Shown here: piece by piece, positions 25,001 to 37,100 of the stretch | How the letters are laid out: the number at the start of each line of letters is the position of its first letter | Position numbering within the stretch: the stretch's first letter is position 1 | Source: Hymenoscyphus infarciens | Taxonomy: Eukaryota; Ascomycota; Leotiomycetes; Helotiales; Helotiaceae | Reading direction: 5' to 3' | DNA length: 64,000 bases | Assembly (NCBI GenBank): GCA_001414345.1 | Contig: LLCB01000235.1 | Location: 30,314 to 94,313, forward strand | The notes under the pieces: model-generated | Databases searched by the model: none | Told to the model about the DNA's origin: nothing | The model's input: the letters and a program-made list of their open reading frames with translations, nothing else | Made by a program: the position numbers and the translations under genes

Positions 25001-27650
25001 AACTTATATAGGTTATTTAGTTAGATATATCTTATTAAATATTTACTATATCTAAGTTCTATAGCTTAATTAAGTTATTATAACTTAGAACGTTATATTC
25101 AATAAAGAAATCTTTTATATACTAGAATATAAAAAGGTAGAATAATAACCTATTATAATTACTTATATAATAGTATAGTATATAGTTAAGTAAGAGTAAT
25201 AAGACGTTAAAACTCTACTTAAAAGTATTAGTATATATAAAATAGAGAGTGTAAAAAAACTAAAACTAGGAGCTAAACTAGTAAAGAATATCTTACTTAA
25301 AGCTACTAATATACTAAGTAAAGCTTTAATTAGCTAGAACTTAAGAGTAAGGCTAGAAAAGAAAGATATAATCTCTTTTAGATTTAGACTTCTATTACTT
25401 AAAGTAATATCTAAACCTAAAAGTATATTAAGATAGGTTATAAGCTCTTAAAATAAGTAAAATACGAGAATCTCTTAATAAACTATAAGACTTTTTTAAT
25501 AAGTGCTTATAGGATTCTCTTAACTATAAAATAATACTAAAAGTATAAAAGGCCTAAGTAGTTTACTAATTAAGATAAGTAATAAAATACTAGAGAGAAT
25601 CTCTTAATAAAATAGAGAGAGTAAGCCTCTTTAATAATAAAGTAGTATATAAGAAAGAACTCTTAATATACTAGTTCTAGAAACTTCTAATATAAAGTTA
25701 ACTAAGGAGTAAGGAATAATAAATATAGAAAGTAAAAACCTAAAAGAGCTTAAAATAAAGTAAGGATATATAAAGAAAGTATATCTACCTATATTAAGAA
25801 AGAGTAAGAGAGGTTAACTTAGAAGAGAGAATACTAAAGATATAATAATCTCTACTCTACTAACTATATTAATTAGAATAAAGCTTTAATAAGCTATTCT
25901 AGAATATTTAAATCATTTCTTTAATACTTTTTAGCCTTTATTAAAGAGTATAGTATTAAATAGAAAGGACTTATAAGATATCTACTATATTATTATAATA
26001 GTAATAATAGGAGAAGAAACGCCTCTAAAGCTTAAATACCTATACCTTTATTAGTTAAAACTACTAAAAGAACTAAAATTATAGAGAAAACTTATAAACT
26101 ACTCTCTTAGTAAGTACTTTAAAGACGATTTAGAGCTTAAAATTAAGAACCTAGAAAAAAGGAAATACTAGTATATAATTAAAAGATAAAACACTAAAAT
26201 AAAACTATTACCTTTAAAGTAAGTATTTATGTATAAATATAACTCTATAAACTATCTAATTTAATACTAAGCTTAGCTTATAGTTAGAGGTAATCTCTAA
26301 TAAGAAGATACTATTCTTTTAATATATACTACTACGCTTATAGTAAGATTATTCTAAATAGCTATAATAATAGCTACTAGATTTAACCTAGAGATTAAGT
26401 AATATAATATTATAAACATGTTTATTAATATAGAAAAGAATATAATAGCTCTTCTAATAGCTTACTAACTTCTAAATAAATATTAATAAGAGAGACTATA
26501 TATTAAATTAGATAGAGTACTTTATAGATTAAGAGATTCCCTAGCTTTATAGTTTAAATACTTTATAATCACTCTTTAAGAATATAGCTTAATACTCTAT
26601 TTAGAAGAGCCTTATATTTATATAGATCTTCTAAGGAAGGTTTTTATAATCTTTTATATAAATAATATATAGATAATATACTACTAAGATAACGTATCTC
26701 TAGTAAAAGTTATACTAGATAAAGTAAAGCTTTTATATAAACTATACTTACTTAGTAATATAGAATAGTATCTTAGAGTAAAAGTCTACAAAGATAGAGT
26801 ATAGAAAAAGATATAGCTCTCTTATAATATATATATTAAATAAATTACTAAATAATTTAAGCTTATTAATAGAGATTATCTAAGTATACTACTTCTAATA
26901 TATAAACTAAAAAAGAATTAAGAAATAGTAAAACCTATATTTATAAAGTTCTATTAAGAGAAAGTAAGTTTAGTACTCTATATAGTAATTATAATATAAC
27001 TAGATATTATATTTACTACTTCCTAGCTTTTATACTTCTTAACTAACCTAAATAATAAATATATAGCTATAATAAATTAGTATATTTAATACTTATTTAA
27101 GATAAGGTTCTTAGGAATTATATATAGAGAAGAGCTTAGAGGTATATAACTAGTACTTACTTTAAATATATTATATACTAATAATCTAGAAACTTAAAGA
27201 TCTTCTAATAAAGATATATATTATTATTATTTAATAGACTTATAGCTTAGAGAGCTTTATAATAAGATATAATTATAATATTAATAATAGAAGCTAAGCT
27301 CTTAAAAGTAAAGTAGCTAGGCGTAGAAATAATAGTGTTAAAGCGTCTCTTTAAAGAACTATAGCTTAATTTAAATAAAATATAGAATATATTCTATAAT
27401 AATTAATAAACTATTTAATTAATTACTAGAGAAAATAAGAGAATATCTATAAAGCTTTAATATCTAAATATTTAAAATATATAGCTTTATTAAGAGTACT
27501 AAAAGAGATCTTTCTAAGTTACTTATTTACTAATAAATAATATATTAGTAGATAGACTTATAAAGAACTTATCTAAATATAAATTTAAATATTTTAAAGC
27601 TTTACTTAATCTCTAAGATACTCGTTTACTTAGTAAAACACTCTCTTAAA
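22050..27650 (+). mobile_element. Second Ty1/copia family, gag-pol relic; LTRs not identified
   Basis: A continuous RIPed gag-pol occupies this span with copia gene order (integrase before RT). It is clearly distinct in sequence from the three 6 kb copia copies. I could not find matching LTRs on either side, so the element boundaries are coding limits only. LTRs may be lost, truncated or too degraded to see. Confidence 0.75.
22050..27650 (+). pseudogene. RIPed copia polyprotein (gag, integrase, RT, RNase H)
   Basis: Gag-like sequence runs from about 22050 to 23800. GAG-pre-integrase (a degenerate RRLRHLE-type motif) lies near 24170. The integrase core follows at about 24300-25200, then an acidic or charged linker. 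The RT lies at about 26220-27000 and RNase H at about 27130-27620, ending in the conserved LLNLQD segment. The RT active-site F-V-D-D is read as FYINN at 26652-26666, so both Asp codons are now Asn. Gln and Trp codons have become stops throughout. A short stretch near 22040-22065 keeps CpA and TpG. Confidence 0.85.
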
Positions 27651-27654
27651 AGGC

Positions 27655-27985
27655 AAAAGTATACTAATTTTTAGATTAAAACTATATTTTTAAGTTAAAA
27701 ACACTCTTCTAGAATAGTAAATCATACTCTCTATTATTTTTATATATTATTATACTTTACTTTATTATTTTACTTATATAGTTTTAAAAAGTTTTATCCT
27801 TTTCTATATTATAATTATTTAAGAAGTATTATAAGCTTATTTTAGATTTTATTTATTTATTTAATTATTATATACTTAGTAATTAAGTACTATAAGACTC
27901 TTCTAAGAAGCACTACCGAATATAAATATAAAGTTTTAAAGAAACTAACTACTACTATATAAATATAAAGTATACTAACTAACTA
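27655..27985. other. AT-rich spacer after the second copia
   Basis: A 3' LTR is expected here, but no copy of this sequence was found upstream of the gag. It is mostly A and T with no coding signal. Confidence 0.3.
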
Positions 27986-27989
27986 ATAA

Positions 27990-28990
27990 GACTTCTTCTA
28001 ATACTTAGAAATAGTTTTACTAAAAGTAGTAAGTACTATATCTATTTTATTAAGAGTATTACTAAGATTAATACTATTAAACTTATTATTACTATTATTA
28101 TTCTTAGACTCTTTACTTTTAGAAATATTCTTCTTATACTTATAGCTTTTTAAAGAACGCTTAGAATAGTTATTAGTAAGCTTCTTAGAAGATAACTTCT
28201 TAGAAACTAACTTTATAGAAGTAGTTTTCTTTAAAATAGTCTTTCTTAGAATAGACTTTAGAATAGATCTTTTAAGATAGCTCTTTAAAAGAACCTTTAA
28301 AGGCTTTTAAGTAGACTTTTACTACTTAGAGAGAGAAGTATTATCTTTACTATAAATAGTAGAACTCTTATAAGAAGTGCTCTAGCTCTTAGTTTAACTA
28401 TAAGTATTAGCTCTTATAAGCGAAGTACTATTTAAGGTAGAAGCTATAAAAAGAGTACTCTTAAGAATATAGTTACTATGCTTTAAAACCTTAGAAGTAT
28501 CGCTATCTAGTTTATTATTAGAAGTAAGACTCTAAAAGCTATTAGGCTTCTTATAGTAATAAGTATAGTTTAGAACTAAGGATAACTAAGAGCTTCTAAA
28601 ACCTTATTTAAGTCTTATATAGATTATACTATATAACTTCTTCTACTTCTAAATCTATAAAATTAGCTAAGGAAATAAAATAAGAAGTAGAGAACTAACT
28701 AAATAAAGCTCTATATAAACTTTATTACTAATATTAGTCTAATATTTCTTAAGATTTTTAGTTAAGGTAATTATAAAAGAGAGATAGATACTTAATAACG
28801 CTTTATAAGAGTGTCTAATAGCGTTGTTAAAACAACGTGCTACTTTTTCTAACTCTGTGTTATAGCAGCGGCTAGTCGATTTACTAGCTACTATAGAAGC
28901 AACGTAGCTCTTATAGAGAGCTTCTCGAAAATTCGAAATATCGAGAAGCTTTAAACTAAGTAAAGTTTTACTAAAATTCTTAAATTATTA
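27990..28990 (-). pseudogene. RIPed gene of unknown function with a Ser/Lys-rich tail
   Basis: On the minus strand one frame can be followed from about 28990 to 27990, interrupted only by TAA and TAG in positions typical of RIPed Gln codons. Between the stops at 28985-28990 and 28739-28741 it is fully open for 81 codons. This part includes a patch (about 28800-28915) that keeps CpA and TpG, and it reads as an ordinary globular segment with Cys residues. The downstream half is strongly Ser, Thr, Lys and Asn rich, like a disordered tail. No domain is recognised. It could be a host gene copy caught by RIP or an accessory gene of an element. The 5' limit is uncertain. Confidence 0.4.
28919..28950. 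repeat. 10-bp inverted repeat (hairpin) with 12-nt loop
   Basis: AGCTTCTCGA (28919-28928) is followed, after AAATTCGAAATA, by its exact inverse TCGAGAAGCT (28941-28950). It lies inside the open part of the minus-strand relic, so chance or coding constraint is possible. Confidence 0.6.
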
Positions 28991-28999
28991 TTTTATAAT

Positions 29000-29590
29000 T
29001 TAATTTATTAGTATTTTATAAAACTAAGTAGTTTATAAAGAAGTAGAAGACTAGTTCTATAATTATCGAATTCTAGAACTTAGATAATAAATTAATCTTA
29101 GTTTACTTAGTACTACTACTTTAGTATTATATACTTAGTAAAACTACTATAGCTAGTATATTTAATATATTAAATATATTTTAGCTATCGACGTTAGAGT
29201 AGAGCTAGTATAGCTAGTACTTATAGGTTTTTTATAGAATAGTTTTATTATAATTATAATTAAGATATAATAATCTATATCTATTAGATAGAAGTTAGTC
29301 TTTTTGAAAGAACGTATTATATAAATATAGAGAGTATAGTAGATAGTATTATTTACCTTTAATAAAATCTGTTTAAAAAATCTTATATAAAAGACTAGAT
29401 ATTTATAGATAAACTTAAATTCTAAACTTATATTAGAGTATTTAAATAAATAAGAAAACCTTCGAACTTACTCGACTACTATAAAAAGCTAGAGATTCAA
29501 AGCTACTACTTTACTAGTAGATATTCTTTTTAGATATTAAGATATATATATAAGAATAAATAGATTAAAAGAAGAAGAATAGAAAGAGAA
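29000..29590. other. RIP-degraded spacer
   Basis: No coding region is recognised. A possible transposon end (CTAGTACTTATAGG followed by TTTTTTATAG) at about 29216-29240 resembles the right end of the MITE-like element at 12878, but no matching left end was found. Confidence 0.3.
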
Positions 29591-29594
29591 AGAA

Positions 29595-29855
29595 TATAAT
29601 AGTACGAATCGTATACTACTAGCTAAGAGATATAAAAGAGTACGTTTAAAAGAATAATATATATAATTTATAAGCTTAAATACTAAAGTAAAGAATGAAT
29701 TATTCTTTAAAATATAGAATAGAAAGAAGTAGAGTAGAATAATATAAGAGTCTAGATACTATAGATAAAGAACTAAATATACGTAACTAGTTTTAGTACT
29801 AAAACTCTTCTAATATAGACTATAATAAGCTTCTATAAAACAGCTTATTATTATA
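29595..29855 (-). repeat. 3' LTR of the truncated gypsy
   Basis: This LTR of about 261 bp starts TATAATAGTACG and ends ATTATTATA. Its first 120 bp match the LTRs at 56713, 57991 and 59833. A pyrimidine run to its right (the complement of a polypurine tract) shows it is the 3' LTR of a minus-strand element. Confidence 0.65.
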
Positions 29856-30741
29856 TTTTTCTCTTTTAAAAAGACTTATTCTAAGTCTTTAGTTAGTTAT
29901 TAATACGTTATTAAGACGTCTAAGGTATTATTAGCTTATTAAGAATATAACTTACTTCCTATTCTATATCTATATAATACTTTATAGTTAGAGTAGAGTT
30001 AGTAGATAATAGTATTATTCTTAATAGTTAAGTACTCTTTTTTCACTATTATATATAATATAATAATAGATATAAATAGAAGAAGAGCTAATATTTTACA
30101 ATTAGATAGAAAGTAGTATATTACTAAAACGTTATTAGATTCCTATTATTATTATATATTATAATAGTAATTATTAAGTAATAAATAATACTTATATAAT
30201 ACTAGCTATTATTATCTATAATATATTAGTAGATAACTCGTTCTTAATTCTAATTTCTTTTCTTCTTTTCTTTCTATCTAAATAATATAAATAGTAAGAA
30301 TACTTTCTAATTAGATTTACTCTTATCTACTAACGAGTTTTTAGAATATATATATATATTATATATATATATAGATATAAAAGTAAGCTCTATACTTTTA
30401 TTAGACCTAATTTAGAGCTATTTTAATATAGTAAAATACCTGTTATAACTCTTACTAGTACGCTTCTAATCGCTTACTAAGTCTACTACGTTTAGTACTT
30501 TTAGATAAAAGCTTAGAATAGGAATTACTAATATACTTTTAAAAAGGCTACGTAGAAGAAGTATAAGTACTATGTTGAAAAGAATACTATTTATACTCTA
30601 ATAAGTCGTCTCTAAATATATTCTAAATCCGCTCTAACTATAATAGTTACTCTAGTTTATAAAGAAGGAGTTTATTATATTATAGCTAAAGAAGAGGAAG
30701 AGAGAGATTAAGAAGACTACTAAGACTCTAGACTAGGTATT

Positions 30742-31133
30742 TATAATAGCCTACTATTCTAAATTACCTCTATTTATAAAACTACTAATACCTTTATACT
30801 AATATTATAAAATACTAATACTTATATAACTAAAAGTACTAAAGATATTAATATCTAATATTTATATATAGAAGGGATTAAGGTTTAGATATTATATATT
30901 TAGCTTTTTAGCTCTTATTATTTAGTTTAAGCTATATTAGATAAGACTTAGTTGTTAGTATTATTAGACCTTTATAGTATTTAATCTCTTATATAGAGAT
31001 ACTCTTATTTAGAATAAGAGAAGACTAATTTAGTCTTTTCTTCTATATTAGTACCTAGTTTCTATATATATTATTCTTTTAAATATACTTTTATATATCT
31101 CTTTAATAGTCGTATATATTTCGTATTATTATA
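30742..31133 (+). repeat. Solo LTR (392 bp, TSD GTATT)
   Basis: It starts TATAATAGCC and ends ATTATTATA, and is flanked by GTATT on both sides (30737-30741, 31134-31138). The homologous sequence at 39850-40200 runs through without it, so this is a clean insertion reduced to one LTR. It is longer than its relatives and shares its middle with the LTR at 2208-2514. Confidence 0.88.
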
Positions 31134-32325
31134 GTATTAGTTATTATAGATATAAAGATACTAAAGACTAGAGTAGAGATATAGTTTACTCTTCTAAAAG
31201 AGACTTAGACACTTTATACTAAGGTTATTATAAATACTTCTTACTAAATAGAGATCTTTTAATTACTAATACTTTAATAGTTCTTACGTAGTACTATAAA
31301 AGATAAGACTTTTATCTAAACCTAAGTTTAGGTTCTCTTTAAAGCTTATCTAAAAACGTTCTCTATTAAGTCTATTATAAAAGACTACTAAGGTAAGATA
31401 TACTCTTATAAGAAGGATATAGAGAATAAGCTAATTTAAGCGCTATATAGATAAGAGAGAGAGAAAGAGAATAAGTTAGATAGTAAAGAGGCTTTAGCTT
31501 AGAAAAGTCTTAGTAAGGTCTATTTTAGTAGTAACTTATTCTTAGTTCTTTACTTTCTTAATTTTAAACCTTTATACTAGTATATATTTTATCTTAGGTT
31601 TTTATTATAAGTTCTTTATTAACTAAGATTAGAGTATATTAAGAGAGTTTTAAAATTTAACTCTTTACTTTACTTAACTAATTCTTATTTAATTTCTCTA
31701 TATTAACTTATTCTAAAAAGAAGCTAAAATAGTTCTAATTCTTCTAAATATTTTATATAAAAGTCTCTTAAATAATATAGTAAACTTTAAAAACTTTCTA
31801 TAAAATACTAAGTAGAGTATAAATTATATCTAATCTACTTTACTTAGTACTATAGCTATTTTCTAAATAGTCTACTATTAAATACTTCTTATAATTTCTA
31901 TTATTATATATCTTAAATAATAGCTAGTAGTAGCTTTAAAGCTTCTTATCTTAGTAAAGTAGTATTAAGATCTTTTAATAGTATATTCGAAGGAAAAACG
32001 TTATAAATTAATAATTCTTTTAGAAGTTTTAGCTAGTAAGAGTATTCTACTTATTTTAATATCTTAAAAGGTTTTATCTACTATTTAATAAGCTTTTAGC
32101 TTAAATAATTTATCTTAAGATTCTTAGTAAATAAGTAGACTTTATTACTACTATCTTAGTTAATAACTCTTAAGTATTAATTTATACTAGCTTCTATTTA
32201 CTACTAAGTTTTACTTATATTATCTTAAGCTATTCTTTAAGTAGAGTATCTATATTAAGCTACTTTTACTATTTCTTTATAGTTAAGTTCTTCTTAGAGA
32301 ATAAAGGTTTTAGAAGTATTATTTA

Positions 32326-32516
32326 TATAACAGTCCTAGTTATATACGTCACTCACGTGACCAGGTTGTCCCGAGGCTTTGCCGAGGCTTCGCTTAATAT
32401 ATATAAATAAAGCTAGAGTGCTTATACTCTTTGCTTTTCTCTTTAGTTTAGTTTTCCTTAATATTAGATACTATTCTATAAGTACTCTCTTTATATATTT
32501 ATAAAGAGCTATTATA
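32326..32516 (+). repeat. 5' LTR of the chromovirus, lightly RIPed
   Basis: It keeps many CpA, TpG and CpG sites near 32347-32392 (for example CACTCACGTGACCAGG) that are TpA in the 3' LTR. TATATAAATAAAG near 32398-32412 could be the TATA region. Confidence 0.9.
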
Positions 32517-32639
32517 CTAAAACTAAACTCTCTCTCTTTACCTAGGAAGGCTTTTACTAATATCCTAATAATAATATATATATTTACTTATATTAAATCT
32601 ACTAAATTTACTATTCTCTTTTATAAAGCCTAACCTATT

Positions 32640-33910
32640 TATATTAAGTAGTAAGGTCTAGCGTTCTTCTATTAGCTATGTTAAGTCTTTTAAAAGTAAC
32701 CTATTAACCTAAGAACTATTCTACTCTACTTTAAAGTTAATAAAGCTAATCTCTCTTCTCTCTTCTATTAACGTTATATTCTAATCTAGCTTAAGAACTT
32801 AACCTATAAAAATATATATACTAGCTATTACTATACTACTACTACTACCTCCTTCTACTAAGACAACTACTAGTTTCTTATAGTATAAGATCTTTAAATT
32901 ACCTCTATTTAACTCTACTCTATAACAAATTCTTAAAATAATAACTTTATTAATAAGTAAAGTTTATAAACTTAAAGTAAATACTTTAAATATAGCTATT
33001 ACTTCCTATTAATATACCTCTATTTAGCTATAAACTCTTAATATAACTTATTCCTCTTCTATAGTTTTATTATTAAAGAAGATAAGTAGAATAGCTAATT
33101 CTTACTAATTTACTATAGAAGACGAATTTACTTATATAATCTAGAAAACTAAAATTATAGTAAAGTTATTTATTAATACTAACTACTTTAAGTTTAAGAA
33201 AGTAAAGATAAATTTAATCTACTACTATACTTCTAAAAGAGCCTAAAACTATATTTATCTAAGATATAAGTTTAATACTATTAATCGGTTTAGTAGCTAT
33301 AAAGAGATATTAACTTACTTCTAAAATATTATTATTAGCTCTTACTTATACTAAGAAGCTTATATCTAATATTAAGACCTTATTATATTAAAGATAGAAA
33401 CTTTTTATAACTTCTATACTAAGTTCTAATAACTTATAGATAAAGCCGAAGTTCTTTAATAAGACTAGGTAGAAGACTTATAGAATAAGTTAACTCTTAT
33501 ACTATACTAATCTCTTATTATTACTAAGTTCTAAGTTAAGAGAGATATAAACTTCTTTTATAATCTTATAAGTAGTATTAATAGTAACCTTTAAAATCTC
33601 GCTTCTTAAAGAGTATAAGTAACGAATTTTCCTTCTATCTTAAAATTATATACGCCTACTCCTACGCCTACTAGCCCTTCTTCCTCTATAGTCTCTTTTA
33701 TCTCTATTAGACGTTCTAATACCTCTACTATAAATAACTACTTAACTCTAGAACTATTAAATAAGTACTTTAACTATAGTAAGCTTAGTTATTATATTAA
33801 GAATTATCTAAAGCTAAAAATATATAGAGTTAATCTTAAAGAGCTTAAAGAAGAAGATACTAGCTTAGAGGTAAGAAACGAAGAAGCCTAAAAGAAGACT
33901 CCTTTTTAGA
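32640..33910 (+). pseudogene. RIPed chromovirus gag with converted zinc knuckle
   Basis: A gag-like frame runs through this span with only RIP-type stops. At 33766-33807 the spacing C-x2-C-x4-H-x4-C of a nucleocapsid zinc knuckle is preserved exactly, but all four ligand codons are now Tyr (TAC, TAT, TAT, TAT). Cys TGT or TGC to Tyr and His CAT to Tyr are each one RIP transition. The start is approximate. Confidence 0.75.
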
Positions 33911-34199
33911 TAAATATAAGATTAATCTTTCTAAGATTAATCTATAGTTATTAATTAATAGAAAAGCGTTTACTTTACCTAGTATAATAACTATTAATAG
34001 ATTTAGTATATAAACTACTACTCTTAGTAACCTTAGAGTAAATACCTTTTCTTTTATAAATATATAACTTAGTTATAACCTTATAAAGTTTTATAGTTTA
34101 AAGACTAAAAGACTTCTTACCTCTATTAAGATTTATAGATATAATAGAGAAATTAGAAGTAAAGTTATAAACTATCTCCTTTTAAATTATATCTTAGAT

Positions 34200-37100
34200 A
34201 GCTATAAATTCTTTAATATACTATTTATCTTCTTAGACTTAAATCTATATAATATTATCCTTAACTAGAGGTTCTTTAAGTACTTTTATATTAATATTAA
34301 TATAACTTATTAGAAACTACTCTAGCTTAATAACCTTAAGCCTTATTTCTCTACTTAATAGTTAACTCCTCTCCTCTAAGACACTATATAACTAAAAGAC
34401 TCTATACTCTCTTATTAGAATAAAGCTAATACTTATAACCGAGCTATAGAAATAGATAAATAGCGCTAATAAGGTAGAAGGCTCTTAGAGCCTATAGATT
34501 ACCTTAAAATTAATACTATAACCTTAGCTAGTTATACTCTAACTATATATAGTAGAGGAGGCTATAAGTCCTTAATATAAGTATAATACTAGGTTATAAA
34601 GAAAGAACTTAAAGGCGTTATAAAGAAGGTACTTACTCTAGTATATTATTAGAAACTCTTTATCTTAAAGAAGTTAGACTCTATTATCGACATTTTAGCT
34701 AATTTAGCTATAGGAATATATTATTACTTACTCTAAAAGAATAGTAAGATATTTACTATAAATATATATAAAATTAACACTATTATAGCTAATTAAGAAC
34801 TAGATATAGCCTCTAATATTACTCTTCCTAATAAGTACTAGAACTTTAAAGAGGTATTTTCTAAAGCTATCTTAGACACCTTCTTATCTTACTAATACTA
34901 TAACTATAAGATTAATCTTAAAGGTCTAAATACTCTTAGATATTCCCCTTTATATAAGATATTTATAAAAGAGTTATTAGCTATAAAGGAATATATTTTA
35001 GAGAATCTCTATAAAGAGTTTATTAAATATAGCTAGTCTCTTTTTACTACTTTTATTCTATTTATAAAGAAAGTAAATAGAAGGCTATATTTCTATATTA
35101 ACTTCTAAAAACTTAATAATCTTACTTAAAAAGACTACTATCTATTACCTCTAATTAATAAAACGCTTATATATATTAGTTAAGCTTATATTTTTACTAA
35201 GCTAGATATCTAATAAGCCTTCTACTATATATAAATAGATCTAGACACTAAGAAATTAACTACTTTTTATACCTATTATAGAACGTATAAATATAAAGTT
35301 CTACTATTTAGTCTAATAAATAGCCTATCTACTTACTAGTACTATATAAACAACGTTCTATTTAACTATCTAGATAACTTCTACTCTATCTACTTAAATA
35401 ATATCCTTATTTACTTATTAAATATTCTTAAATATAAAGAGTATATATAAAAAGTCCTTTAACGTCTTAAAAATACTAGGTTATAAGTTAATATTAAGAA
35501 GTATAAGTTTAATATTAAGAAGATAAAATATCTTAGGTTTATTATTAGTACTAATAATATTAAAGTAGACTTTAAAAAGGTCTTAGTAGTATAGAAATAG
35601 TAAGCTCTAGAGATAGTAAAAGGTGTTTAAAGCTTCTTTAGTTTCTATAACTTCTACTAAAGGTTTATCTAGAACTATAACGTAATTATAAAGCTCTTAG
35701 TATATCTAATATAGAATAATATACCTTTTAATTTTAATAAAGAGTATTAAGAAGCGTTTAAAAACCTAAAAGTAATACTTACCTCTATACTAATTCTCTA
35801 CTACTACTCTCTTAACCTCTCTACTATAATTAAGATAGACGCTTTAGATAGAATTATTACTAAAGTATTATAATAATAATAAGCTAATAGAGAATAGTAC
35901 CTTATAACCTACTTTAGTAAGACTATGTCTCTAACTAAGTATAACTATAAAATATATAATAAAGAGTTACTTACTATTATATACTTATTTATAAAATAGA
36001 GACTAAAACTATAAAGTACTTAATTAAAGATCTATATTTATACTAATTATAAGACGCTTAAGTACTTTATAACTACTAAGTAACTTACTACCTATTAAGT
36101 AAGATAGGCTAAAGCCTTAACTAAGTACTATTTTATTATTATATTCTATTTAAAACGTAAGAATAGTAAGATAGATACTTTAACTTATAAAGTAAATAAG
36201 ATATACTTATAAAAAGAACTTAAGAAGTAGTACTAGACCTATATACTTCTAATAAAGGAATAAGTTAATATAGAAGCGTTTAAAGACTTAGAGGTTAAAA
36301 TAAGCTTAATTATACTAGCTCTAGTTAATAATAACTACTTTTAAGAATTATTTATACTTTTAGAACAAATCTACTAAGTAAACAAGGATGCTATAACACT
36401 TTAAGCTATATAAGCATAAGCTAAAACTAATACTAATTCCTTATATACTTTAGAAGAAGGCCTTTTACTTTACTAAGACTACTTAATAGTACTAGATATA
36501 GATATACTAAGAATAGACCTAATTTATAAGGCTTATAATTAGATACTTTTAGCTTACTTAGAGAGAGATAAGACCTATTAGATTCTATATTAAAGATATA
36601 TTTAGTAAAATATAAAAGCTAATATTATAAGATATATATAAAACTACTATAAATATAGAAGAATAGACGTTCTTTAAAATAAAACACCTAGCTATCTATA
36701 TCTACTCCTAGTACTATTATATATATAGTAATATATATCTATAGATTTTAAGTCCTTTCTAGTTAATAAGTATAGTTATAATAACTTATTTATAGTAATA
36801 GACTACTTATCTAAGTAGTTTATTTTAATACTCTACTATAAGAATATTACTTTTAAATAGATAATAAGATTATATATTAAATATGTTCTATAATACTATA
36901 AGATTCTAGAAAGTATAATATTAGATAGAGGCTCTTACTTTATTACTACGTTTTAGAAGAAGTTTACTTAAATCTTAGGTATTTAGCTTTAACTCTTAAC
37001 TATAAACTATACTTAAACTAATAGCTAGACTAAGATTATAAATTAATACTTTAATTAGTACCTATAGCTATATATTAATTATTATTATACTAATTAGTCT

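Noticed and set aside
28835..28855. CGTTGTTAAAACAACG palindrome as an LTR junction
   Set aside because: It lies within the continuous minus-strand frame of the coding relic and no flanking LTR copies exist.
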